Shown here: positions 45,001 through 56,800 of the stretch, one piece after another | Numbering within the stretch: the stretch's first letter is position 1 | How the letters are laid out: every line of letters begins with the position of its first letter | Assembly: GCA_022393335.1 (NCBI GenBank) | Contig: JAJEKB010021235.1 | Location: forward strand, 62,001 to 126,000 | Reading direction: 5' to 3' | Source: Macrotrachela quadricornifera | Taxonomy: Eukaryota; Rotifera; Eurotatoria; Philodinida; Philodinidae | DNA: 64,000 nucleotides | Program-made: the position numbers and the translations under genes | The notes under the pieces: generated by a model | Told to the model about the DNA's origin: nothing | What the model saw: only the letters and a program-made list of their open reading frames with translations | Database searches by the model: none

Positions 45001-47583
45001 TGATTGGTCTACGGATCCTTGGAATTATGACCTATGATATATACCTATCTACTCCTATACTAATTTCTTGGATCCTGATTTGTTATCGCCTCATCTTCAA
45101 AAAATTTTTTAATCTTTGTCCCTACAAAAAACATGATCATAACATATAAGCACTTATCCTCACCCTCAAGATTATCTTTGAATTCAGTTAATTTAAATTG
45201 TAAAGATAATAGAAGAGTGACCAATTAAAATTCAGATACTATATAAGCGTTCTAGAATTTCACAGACTCTCAAGCTCTGATCTATCTGAATTTAATTATC
45301 TATATTTGCTACCGATAGACATGTTGCATAATATGGTTTTTTACACGTTATACATGGTCCTATATCCATCGAAATGTATCTAGATCATGCTTTTCATGTG
45401 CATTCTATCAGCAATGCAATAAATCTAGAGTATTTTTGGATTTGAGTCATGGATCTAATTGCGGAACACAAGGCTATAGTTTTTCATCTCAAAATACTGT
45501 TCTACATGTGTCACTTTTGTACTGAAGTCGACTGTTGTTGCTGATATTTCTTCTTACAAAAGAGTAGGAACTACATCTTAGCGCACAATTTGACTACAAG
45601 ATGCCGATGGTAGTGAACTAAAGCTAAAGTGTAGAATAGGCGTTGAGAGGTAGAAAGGGACTTAAGGTGCTGGAAAGATGCCGGACGAATGTTGCATTGA
45701 CACTAAGAGTTTTAAACCTGCATTTCTTCCTTGTTATCTTGCCAAATTTATACCGAATCTAATTTCAAGCGCAAATCTAAACTAAATTCTAAAGCTTCGA
45801 ATTTGTCGCATCTCTCTCTTCAGCTCTGGCATTTGTAAAAAAAGAAAGACTGTTTCGTTTTTGTCTCAAAAGTTAGTTTGAACTAAAGAAGCTCATACAT
45901 CTATATATATAAAGAAAAATGTGTGTCTGTCTGTTTGTTTGTTTGTTCGCTATACATTCAGTTCCTGTGAAAGCTACGACAACCAAACTTTCCATGGTGC
46001 CTCTCCAGGCCCTGAGGAAGGTCATAGCGGGGTCACCCACCGATGGTATGAGTTTGGGTGTGTGGGTGGAATCTGACCCAGATAGTATTGTCTTCACTAA
46101 TACTACCAAACTTTCCGCGGTGGTTTTCTGAGTCCAGTGGTTGTTTTATAGTGTTGTTACCATTAATAGGAGTAGTATGATAGTGTTTAGGTGAAATTTC
46201 ACCCAAATTATATGGCAATGAAATTTGCACGAATTTTTCAGAAATTTAGCGAATTTTGTTATGATTCTAAGATGAATCATTTTGTATCGGTGGTTCTTTG
46301 GTTTAAATGTGTAATTGGAATGCTTCTAATAGGTTATAAGAGAAAGAAAATGTATACAAGTGTTTCCTTGATTCACAACTATGGTGTATCCATTCGTTTT
46401 CTATGACGCACAGAAACAACGCATTTGTCGTTTTTCTTGATTCACAACGATGACGTATCTATATATTTAAAGAAGAACGTGTGTCTGTTCGCTATGGATT
46501 CAGTCAGTGTGATAACTAGCGTCACAAAAGTTTCGACACTATTTCCTAAGCTTCTGAGGAAAGTCATCTTGAGGTTGGAACCACGAAACGGGGTGCGTGG
46601 AAGAAACGGGGTGAAATTTCATCGCGATCAATACAGATCGAGATTCTGATGAGTCTGTTTGCAATGTATTTAGTCATCGTGAGTGATAGGGGTCAAGTAA
46701 CTATCCGCATCAGTTCCTTGAGTGCGCTAATGAAAGTTGGCAGAGTGATTGAGGGTGAGAAAGGAAGGCGTGCGTGAAACTTCATCCAACTCGTAAGAGA
46801 CTGATTTTATTCACTTTCTAATCAAATGACGTAGTTCAATGCAAATTTGAGAGTGATCGTGTCCAAAGTGGATACGAGTGAGGGTGTCAGCTTGAACTCG
46901 ATGAGAAGAGTCCCACTGAAGTTGCATTATGCACGGCGGAAAAAGTTCTGTGAAACATACCCCATGCACGGCGGGAAAGCTCTGTGAAAGATACCCCACG
47001 CATGGTGGGAAAAGCTCTGTGAAAGATGCTCCACGTACGGTGGGAAATGCTCTGTGGCAGAGGTTCCCGGTACGATAAAAAAAGTTCTATGAAAGAGGTA
47101 TCACGTACGGTGAGAAGAGCTCTATGGCGAATACCTAACCCATAGCAGGAACAATCCTGTTAAAGATGCCTGACGCATACCAATAAAAGTCCTGTCATAG
47201 AGGTTTCAGAGGTGACGGGAAAATTTCTGTTACAGATGGCTCAGCCACAGCGAGAAACATTCCTGTAAAAGACGTGTTATGGACAGCAGAAAAAGGTCGA
47301 GCGGAAGATGTAAAACTTTAACCATATTCTCTTTGCAATGGGTACCTCCTCTAGTCCGAAAATAAACTAGATATTATGTAAAATAATTATCGAAGACATA
47401 CGATAACATACCAACACATCATAGAAACTGAATATTGTCATATAGTATACTTACTGTGTTGCTAATATTAATGAAATGGAACTGTGAACGATCTATGAAT
47501 TGACGATCTTTGATCTTAAAACAATAAACAGGTGTATTAATTAAGTAGTAATACATTAAAAGTAGGATTGTAATGGTTTTCAT
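42053..47583 (-). CDS. secreted lectin-like plus aerolysin-like (ETX/MTX2-type) protein, about 451 aa
   Basis: Exons from the 3' end: 42053-42362, 42423-42475, 42534-42721 and 42798-43382, with 43440-43530 upstream after a 57-nt intron. That intron is in frame, so retention is possible. A likely first exon at 47455-47583 encodes a signal peptide (MKTITILLLMYYYL) and joins in phase 0. Residues about 85-265 form a beta-rich domain found in other invertebrate secreted proteins, containing TFATVDGLDAG, TGFIVTP, GIQFATGNDRPERDP and YSEARLYGYA. The C-terminal part resembles the aerolysin/ETX-MTX2 beta-pore-forming fold: a TWSV strand, a hydrophobic strand segment, a Ser/Thr-rich amphipathic stretch, the PPRSKV turn, and KGMFRGVSVHK. 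Such proteins bind membranes, oligomerise and insert a beta barrel; animals use them in defence, digestion or venom. All these exons are open. The first exon is the least certain, with a 3.9-kb intron full of repeats. Confidence 0.65.
43531..45890. other. probable long first intron, unique part
   Basis: AT-rich DNA between the signal-peptide exon and the next exon of the aerolysin-like gene. No internal exon or RNA gene could be supported. The open frame at 44772-45149 has no recognisable features. Confidence 0.35.
45897..46800. repeat. GC-richer dispersed/tandem repeat island
   Basis: Two or three divergent tandem units of about 250-500 bp occur. Each has a TATATATAAAGAA start, GTGTGTCTGT and TTCGCTAT...ATTCAGT, then a CTGAGGAA(A/G)GTCAT block and a GGGGTGAAATTTCA-like block. 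Copies begin at about 45897, 46460 and 46655. The composition is clearly richer in G and C than the surroundings. The class of element is not established; Helitron-like and retroelement origins are both possible. Confidence 0.5.
46931..47279. repeat. 35-bp tandem repeat, ten copies
   Basis: Ten contiguous units, nine of exactly 35 bp and one of 34 bp. The best units read GCACGGCGGGAAAGCTCTGT followed by GAAAGATACCCCAC. Similarity and G+C content fall gradually from left to right, and a degraded eleventh unit continues to about 47310. There are no spacers between units. Confidence 0.85.
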
Positions 47584-47610
47584 TGTTAATTGTCCCCAAT
47601 ACTGTTCCAC

Positions 47611-48250
47611 TACAAATATTTACCGTAATTTGATACACAAGTGTATAATCTTTTTCAAAAACAGCTATTTAAAGTAAAATTCAAAAGTTGTTTCTTTTAT
47701 AGACTCGCTCTTCAGCTATAAATAGTAATGAAAAATGATAAGATATCGTCTAAAACAAAGATTACAAAAGTAATGTTTTTCACCGAAAAATATGTCATCG
47801 AGAGACATGTGAGATACTCTAGGCTTTTGCGGACTGTTTAAATCTTATATATACTTGTTAAACGTAAAGTGATCAACCCATTTTACCTTCGCTTTCAACT
47901 GTAAAGGATCTTTCATAGCCAAAAAAAGTGTTTTTGACGATTGGCAGGGAATATATATACCTTATTAACACTATAAATTAACTTAGAGCAATCGAGAAAC
48001 AATTTAGAATATATACATAAGAGCAAATTATATCATAATGAAGAAACTTCATTTGTATCTAATTGAGTTATCAATTCCTGACATTAATTTATTAATTCCT
48101 AGGATAAGAGCATTCTACATCGCGAGCTATAATGAAAGATTTCTTATCTTTATAAATGATAAAAAGTTTTCGATTTATAATGTCATACCAAATCAACACT
48201 AACATACAATATAATCTTCACACATCTTTTCTGAGATAACATGAACTCCA
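47611..48250. other. intergenic, no gene seen
   Basis: AT-rich upstream flank of the putative signal-peptide exon. Nothing is supported here. Confidence 0.35.
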
Positions 48251-48431
48251 CAGTACTGACTTTGGTAATTGTCTTTCGGTAATTTTCAAAAATTATTTTT
48301 ATTGAACTTGCAACTTAAGAAAGACTAAAATTTTGTAATTGGCAATAGTTCAGTTTTGTTAACGGTGAAAGTCCCATAAAAAATGCAACTTTTAGGAATT
48401 GCTGCAAATGAATTACTAAAGTCAGTACTGT
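48250..48431. mobile_element. small MITE-like element with 21-bp terminal inverted repeats
   Basis: ACAGTACTGACTTTGGTAAT at the left end is matched by its near-perfect inverse ending GTCAGTACTGT at the right end, with one mismatch in 21. The total length is about 180 bp with no coding frame. No clear target-site duplication is visible. Confidence 0.65.
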
Positions 48432-48819
48432 AAAATTGTTGTTTTCTTTTTTTTTGTACATCGCTTATTATCACAATTCAGTTTGAAAGTGGTTGAGAAG
48501 CTTTCTCAGACTTCACTTTCATAATACTAGATAGATTTCAAAATGGATATGTATCTTTATTAGAAAAGACAAATGCAAAGATAAACTGTATTAGTATGTG
48601 CTACCAGTTAAATGTTAGCAAAAAAATAATGATTCTATATATCAAATTAAAATTTTTCATGTTTACGAGAACCATGAATAACATTGTTAAACCAAATATT
48701 TTATGACAGGATTCGTTTAGTAGAGTAGATCATTATTTATTCGTCAAAGAGTAGTGAACATTCATCATGTCGATATGTCACTTGTATCTAGTGAAAAAAC
48801 ACTAATCACGACTGTATAG

Positions 48820-50400
48820 TTAAATATAAGCAAAGCATTTACCATTTGCATTAACTAAAGTTTCATCTAGATTTGAGAAAGAAATAAAGTATAAACTACT
48901 AATGGATGCATTAAGACTGAATGACATTCTAGAAGTGTTATTCGTCGATGAATTAAAAGCAAGTAAAAAGATGTTCATTTTTCTGAAAAAAAAGCCGTCA
49001 CTAAAGATATTCAAACTGCTCAGAGAAGGTATAGAAATATCACTAATATCTCCACTCACATCTATTAATCGACGACAATAATTCAACTAAACTAAGTTCC
49101 AAATTTTAAAGCTAATATTAACACCTGCCGAATCAAATCAGAAGCTTTCACCTACAGCAATTGTAATTTTGTTCCGATTCAATATACTATTAAGACTATC
49201 TGTTAGTAGCATATAATATGTTGAGTTGCATAGATCCCATTCATTTAATATAGCACACAGAGCAGATCTGACTGGACTTCATTTGAACAGGTAGTGACTG
49301 TTCCAAAATTGGCTGATGCAACAACAATATATGTCATTCGTTCAAAAGTCTAAATTGATCCAACAAGTTGGATGGCTAATATAAACGGTCTTGATAAACT
49401 TGATTCAAATGTGAAATTGACAGCAAGATTTTCTGTTGCAGGTAGTGATTAACAGAAGAAGACTTCAGTGTTACTACCGACTAATGTTGCATCAGGAAAA
49501 ATGTTAATACAAAATTCAGAAGTAAATAAATTTGATGAAGTATTGTTTGATCTTCAACTATATGTTCAAATGCAACAAGTATATTTATAAGAAATTGAAA
49601 TGTAATCCCATCATCAAGAGTACTTATACCCAAATGAAAAAAACTACTATCTTCAACAACAATAACACTGAAGTTAATGCCTAGTGCATTATTGAGGTCA
49701 TCTGTTATTCATGTACAATCTGGTGAGATCAATAAACCACTTTCATTCTCAAGAAACACCTAAAACTGTTTTGTTAAATGAAATGCTAAATGTGTACGAT
49801 CCTGACAAAATCGATTCGAAGAAAATGCTTTCATCAAGACTTTCCCTTTCAGGGGATGACGTATAGGCAATGACTTCAGTGTTATGAACAAAAAAAACTA
49901 CATCAGGAAAAATTGTTCATATAGAATCAAAAAATAAATAAATTTGATGTAATGTTATTTGATCGTGAATCATGACTTGCAAAAGCACGAATATTAACTG
50001 AAAAATCAAATGTAAATCTATCGCTAATATCAATAATAATTAAATGGGAGTTAATGCTTAGTTAATTATTAAGACCCATTGTTGTCCATGTGCAAACTGA
50101 TAAAATGTATAAAACATATCCAACTGTTAAATCACACACATTTAATTTGTGCACTATTCCATCAAAGCAAGAACGAGGTGTTGCATAACCATTGGGCACA
50201 ACAGCAATAAACATCATCTTTGAAACAGTTTGAATAGTTCCATCATCTAAAAGACTTTGAGTGAATGGGCCTGATAAAATTGATCTAAACGTGACATCAG
50301 CACCAAGACTTTGTGTCGCAGGTAGTGATGTACAAATGGATAATTAAGTAGCATGAAGTGCAAAAAAATCTACTCCTTTAAGATTAAAATGTAACTAAGT
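48820..50400 (-). pseudogene. decayed gene with about 450-bp repeated secreted-type modules
   Basis: At least three imperfect module copies are readable on the minus strand, at about 50150-50340, 49700-49880 and 49150-49480. A readable block in the first is ATQSLGADVTFRSILSGPFT followed by QTVSKMMFIAVVPNGYA and a CDLTVGYVLY segment. Equivalent blocks in other copies carry stops and frame shifts. A less damaged exon-like frame lies at 48842-49086 (SGDISDISIPSLSSLNIF) and ends in a GTAAATG donor-like site. The repeats and conserved cysteines suggest an extracellular, perhaps adhesive, multidomain protein. The family is not recognised. Multiple stops show it is no longer functional. Confidence 0.45.
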
Positions 50401-51338
50401 ATTTATTTATAATTATAAATGAACTAAATTATATACCGACAGCAGTAATAGCCAATGCTCAAATATACAAGAACAATTTAATACAATCTCACATTTGGAA
50501 AATATAAATGAAACAATAGTCACGATTTTTTCACCCTATATGAACCTATTTCTTTATCATATGTTAGAAAATTTAATTTTAAGGGAGAATCCATCAGACT
50601 ACTGATCAAGGATGCGCATACAACAAATTTTGAATTTTGATTAAGTTATACCGTTCGAAAACTCGTGAAAAGTTATGTTCAAATCCAAATTTTCAGCCCC
50701 TTTTGGGAGACCTTTCAAGAGATATAAACGGATTTTTGAATCCACTCCCAGGTACTATTTTATGAAGTTTAGAGAGTTCTGTGTAACACTTTATGACTAC
50801 ACATTTTAGCATCAAAGATTCCTCTGTTTTAGTATTAATTAATGTATCTTGATTATATCTGTAAAATACATTATGATAGAACAAGAATGTCAAATATAAA
50901 TCATGTTTAGGGAGTCTTTAATAAGTTACATTTAACTAAACCAATTGACAAAAATAGTCATTTTTTATGAAAAGTTTTTATATTTATGCTCTGAAAGTGC
51001 ACTAGAGTAATTCTCTCTTCAAAACCTTTTTGCATCAGGAGAAAATCTGTCAAAAACTGCATCTTTCTAAATATAATTCAACAAGAAATATGTGGAGAGT
51101 TTATCTAGCTTTTGCGCTCAAAACAGATCATTGTGATGCGAAATAGGAGTACATGAGGGTGAAAAAATTGTGACTATTGTTTGATTTAAATTTTTCAATT
51201 GTAAGATTGTATTAAATTGTTATTGTATATTTGTAATTTCATTATTCTTACTGTTGGTATATAATTTAGTTCATTCATAATTATAAATAAATATGTAGGT
51301 ATCTTTTAATCTCAAGAGAGCAGGTTTTTTTGCATTCC
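50354..51338. mobile_element. long inverted-repeat element 6, about 985 bp
   Basis: Arms of about 220 bp (50354-50570 and about 51115-51338) are inverted copies. GCAAAAAAATCTACTC, TTTATTTATAATTATAAATG and CAATAGTCACGATTTTTTCA on the left each pair with the complementary sequence on the right. The central 540 bp has no convincing frame. Weak similarity seems to extend a few tens of bases outward into the decayed module gene, so this could be an inverted duplication rather than a transposon. Confidence 0.7.
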
Positions 51339-53780
51339 GTACTATTAGTGTCCATTGAATATTGACTGTAGGGAACAATGTCTTCTGACCATATTAATAT
51401 ATTATTGAATTCTCTAGAGTTGACAGCAATAAAATGTCCAGCTGTCATTGGTCTACCACTCGTAGCTTTGTAACTCTTTGAATTTATTAAAATAGAGATA
51501 ATGAAATGTCCCTATATAATATTAACACTTACTTATCGATGACAAATTAACAGATATTAATAAACGTGTAATGAATCTTGAATCGCATTTTCTATTATGG
51601 AGATTACATGGTACATACAAGATGATTTATACTTTGGTTTACATTTTAATAAGTGTTAATTTTGATGATGCATTCTAAAAAAAATATAAAAGAAATATAT
51701 TTTATAAAATAAACATAAACCAAGTGTTTAATAGTCGCTATCATAATATCTAACCGATCCAAATAGCAGAGTACTACTGATGGCTATGCATGTCTATAAA
51801 ATAACGATATTGATTGCCCATCTACGGATTGTCTATCGATAGTGTTATATATAAATACTATGTATCTCACACATAAAATCGTTGAATATGAAAACGTTCA
51901 TATATTTTAATCGTTATGTCATGATTAGGCAAACAAATAGCTTTATATATCATGCAATTATCTATTGATCCACTCTCAAAATAATCAAAAGATTTCAAGA
52001 AATATAACTTTGTCTATTGTTCCAATCAAAATTTTAGAAAAACCTGTACGTTAACAAGGACAAAATCATATGCTAAATTTATTTCTAATGACAGAAAAAT
52101 TGAACTAATATCCAATCGAATTATTTTTTAGTATTAACCTTTTAACGGGCGAATTTTTAATGATAAGTTGTATCGATACCGATGATGTATTTAGATAGAC
52201 TGATCTAGATTAACGTGTATGGGGATCGGATCAACAACACTAAAATACTGTATGTGTATTACACCTATTTATAGTGATTTACATGGAAATGATTTATCGA
52301 AAGTTTTGATAAATCTAGAAAAATCGATTGAATTTTTTAAGATGGTAAGCTGGATTTTATTTTACTTGTACAATAGAATCCAATATATCAAGATAATAAT
52401 ACGGTAAAAAGCAATATGAGTTCATGAGGAGAATAAACACATACCTATATAATTTGGAATAAAGTGCACGCTCGAACTCTCGTTTTTTTACATGCTTATC
52501 AAGTGTGTTTTGGAAATGAGAATTAATAATAGCTTTTTTCAAAATTTTTTGTTCAAGAAATAAATAAACATTATTGCATGAACTTGAATAGATATTGATT
52601 GATTCTATCGTACAATACCGTTGTTATTTCTGTACGATTAACTAATAGATATGTGACAGTTCATATCATCCAAGAGAATGGCATCTAGCGTTCTGCTCGT
52701 TTGATAATAGCACGGTCGTAAAACCTGTCCTTATAAAAAGAATGTAAATGTGACCATTTCTTGTTCATTTATACAGAATAAAATTGTTAATAGTTCGATT
52801 CTACTAGTACGAAAAGAGTTGACCACTAGATCAGTTCATTTAGAAAGAATTAGTCTTTTTATTTATTTACATAAAAAGTATCATTCGCATGGATTACATA
52901 TATAAATAAAACAACAGTGAAAATATGTAAAATCAGTGATTTTTTTTCTTGAAGAAAAAACTAAGAGAAAAAAAAGTAGTACAAATAATTATTCATCCGT
53001 GACTCAATAAAATTTATTTGCATCAAAAAAAGAAACATATACACAATTGTTTTTCTTCAAATAAAAAACAGTCAAATCAAATAGGACTAATTAATGTTAT
53101 AAATAACTCAAGGCAATTACACAGCTATTCATACAATCAAATAAAATGTAAATAATATTCATCAAGGTTGCATCTTTTCATTTATACAAACGAAATTTTT
53201 TGACAATTCAACAATTGTAAAATACATGATGTATTTATTATTCAAACAAAAAAAAATCGTCGTCATCCAAGTATACAAAACTTTTGAAAACGTGTTTAAA
53301 CATATTAAATGTGCTATAAAATCAACAAAACATGTGCGTTTTGCTCATAATTGTGGTTCTCTCTCAGTGAGCAGAATCATTTTGTCAATAGGATCAAACA
53401 TTGGATAGAAAAGGGTTAAACATAGCATAGCAGCTGATTGGATCAAATCGACAAGAATATGAATGTAGGTTATTCCAACTTTGGTAAAGTAAGGATATGC
53501 ATTTTGATTGGTACATTGTTTCAATATGCAGTGAATAATATTTCTTTGGATTATGTACTTGGCTCAGTTCATTCAGCCAATAAAGAATAGTAGAAAACAA
53601 AAAATGAATTGAGTTGAGTAAATAAACAATCAACGACAAGAGAAAAAAAGAAAAAGAAAAAGAATACTCATACTTTTAACTCATTTTTTATGTCTGTCAT
53701 ATCTGTCAACTTATATGATGGATTTACTTTTTTATTGTTAAATTAATTTTTATTTTTTATAATCTACAAATAAAATCTTT
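51339..53780. other. intergenic, mostly empty
   Basis: AT-rich spacer upstream of the ASH1-like gene. A minus-strand coding-looking stretch of about 70 codons at 53350-53575 is discussed among the findings. Nothing else is supported. Confidence 0.35.
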
Positions 53781-53790
53781 TTCTATTTCA

Positions 53791-53794
53791 AGAT
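53791..53794 (+). promoter_or_regulatory. splice-acceptor-like site upstream of the ASH1-like start
   Basis: TTTTTCTATTTCAAG ends at 53792, just ahead of the first exon of the ASH1-like gene. It would suit either a cis intron in the 5' untranslated region or a spliced-leader trans-splice site. Confidence 0.4.
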
Positions 53795-53818
53795 GTTATT
53801 AATAAAATATCCAAAACG

Positions 53819-56800
53819 ATGACAACAGAAAATCAACAAATTGTAAAAGTTCTTTTGTTTTATGTTATTTATAATCATTCATTTTTTGTCTATTAATAAT
53901 AGGATAAATCAAAAATCTCACCAACAAATGTCGATTCATCTGGTCAAATGCGTGGTTGGTTTAAATTAATTGAAACAATTCGTAAAACAGATCCTCCATC
54001 TACATCATCAACATCAATTGATTTAATCAAACCATCTTCGAACAGTAATACAGCTACTCCTATAAATACAAATGGTCATATATTGCAATCTCCAGATACA
54101 ATTAATATAGATAGTTTTGCATCAAAATCTCCTCAATTTCCTTCTTCACCATCTATTACTAGTTTACCATCAACACCAACACAAACATCAGATGATATAT
54201 CTTTTATTAATACTGAATCAAAAATAACAAAAGGTTAATTTTAATTAATAGAGAAAGAAACTATTAGTTATATTGCTGAAGAAATCGAAGGACTAAATAA
54301 ATATCCATTAAAAATATTTGTATATATATTTCTGTATTTTTTGAGACAATTTTCATCAAATGTAAATGATATATACAAAATTACCTTGTTCTTAATTTGA
54401 ATATCAGCCAATTCTATGTTTCCTACTTTAATTAGTAACTAGGACTGAGTTGATAATTACTTTACCCATCTACTGATCGTTCATAATTAGTCAAGTTCAT
54501 CAGTTTAAGACTACAGTAAATTTTTAATAAATACCTTTTAGAATTAAAATTCTTATAAATACTTTTCTTTAATTATTTATTTAGGTACAAAACGATCATC
54601 AACTCGTCATAAAAAAATTACAATTCGTAAATCTACACGAATAAAACAATCTTCAACACTTAATCATACACCAGATAATGATATTATATTAATTGATATT
54701 CATCATCGAAAACGACAATCTATAGATACATCATTAAATGATTCTATTATACCATTAGCAACTGATTTACAATCTTTACCTGGTCATAATCAAGATGAAT
54801 TACGTGATAAACGTTTTCTTAATTATTCTGATATGAATACATTATCAATGCATTTAAATACATGTTTATATATAGATAGAAAATCATTTTCATCATCATA
54901 TTTAACAAAACAACATATATTTAAAACTCGTCATAATATATTAAATAAAATATTTAAATTATCTTATTTAAAAACATTTCAAAAATATTCGAAATTTAAT
55001 CATAAAATATTTTTTAATAAAAAATCTGAAGAAACAAAAAGAAATTTTTTATCATCATCAACATCTAGTTCATTTCAAACTGATTGGTCTGTTAATCGTC
55101 GAAATTTATCATTACAAAAACATGAACCAAAAAATATTTTTCATATTTTACAATTAAATCCAAAAAAAGATTTAGTTTTATCAACAAATAATCAATCAAT
55201 AACAACATCAACATTAACAAATGAATATCAACAATCTACTAATTATGAAAATATAAAAACTCTATTAGTACGAACATATTATCCACATTTTCATAAAGCT
55301 ATTGAACGTGGTTGTTATTTTGGTTCGAAATCTAAAGTAGCAATAAAACATCAAAATTTACCAATTATTATTACTAAACCTGAATCACCTAAAGATATTG
55401 ATGAAACAATGACAATTACACTTAAATCACCACCATCTATTAGTCATCAAGAATTAAAAAAACGTGGACGTAAACCAAAATATAAAAGAATCAAAACTAA
55501 ACCATTACCAATTACATCTACTGAACGTCGTGTAAGTGAAGAAATTCCACCTGTTATTATCAATGAATCAGTTATTATTTTAACATCATCACCACCACCA
55601 CCACCACTATCATCATCATCATCATCATCATCATCACCGCCGCCACCATTATTAATAGAAAAACAAATATTAAATAGTAATCGAAAACGAAAAACATCAA
55701 TAACAATTAATTCAAATATAAATGAAAATAAAAAGAAAAAATTTATATCATCACCATCACCAGAATTTATTAATGAATATCAAGATATATCATATTCTGA
55801 CAGGTATTATAAACATAAATTATAAATCATGAAAATTATTTTTATACAAAATATTATTCAAAAATTGAGTTAAATATAAAACAAAAAAAAAATTTCAATT
55901 TATTTTTCTTAGAATTTCTAAATTTTAATCTATACAGATGAAGTATGTGTGCTAAATTGCTTATTATTTAATTAAGTTAAATCCAACCTTTTTTAATTTT
56001 CATGCATTTGCTATATGAAATATAAATTCTAAATGAATATTATCGAAATTATTATTTTAGTGATGAAGATATATTACCTGATGTATTACCGAAACAGAAT
56101 TTCATTAAAAATGGTTTACGTTCGAATTATTATAAAACAACAACTGATATTGATTCGAAATCTATGAGGTTTGTGTTTAATAAAAAAGATTTTTTTTTTT
56201 GTTAATAGAAATAATTAATATATATTTTATTTTAGTCATAAAAATCGATTGACAAATCGACGACGACAGTCATCAAGTTCATTACCATCATTTTATACTG
56301 GAATATTTGAATCTGATGATGGAAAATTATCTTATATTGATTATCAACTTCCATATGATATTTATTGGTTTAGTGAAAAACAAGAAATTACAAATACTTC
56401 TTCAAAATCTACTAATCAATATAAAAAGAAAAAGTCGAATGAAGCAAAACAAAAAAAAATTATACATAATACGTTTACAAACCTAAATACTCAACAACAA
56501 AATCTTTTATCTTCTAATATTAATGATAAAAAACAAGAAAAAAATGTTAATACTCATAAAAATTCTATAAAAATGGAAGAATTAACACCATATGAAAAAG
56601 AAATAATATTACAATCATCTATTTTTCTTAAACGTAATCTTCGACGAATAAAAGAAAAAAAAGAATTAAATGATAAAAATAATAATCAACAAAAACAGCA
56701 TACTGAAGAACAACCATTACCTCTTTTCTTTGCACAAAATTATTATCATCTAGATACTATGAATAACATTGACAATCTAGACGAAAGTTCAAATTTATCT

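Noticed and set aside
44772..45149. 125-codon open frame in the long intron
   Set aside because: It is hydrophobic and low in structure, with no splice context or recognisable family. Possible but unsupported.
46931..47279. CRISPR-like array
   Set aside because: The units are contiguous without spacers and the host is a eukaryote. It is a simple tandem repeat.
53226..53408. 60-codon plus-strand frame
   Set aside because: No supporting features, and it lies opposite a more protein-like minus-strand fragment.
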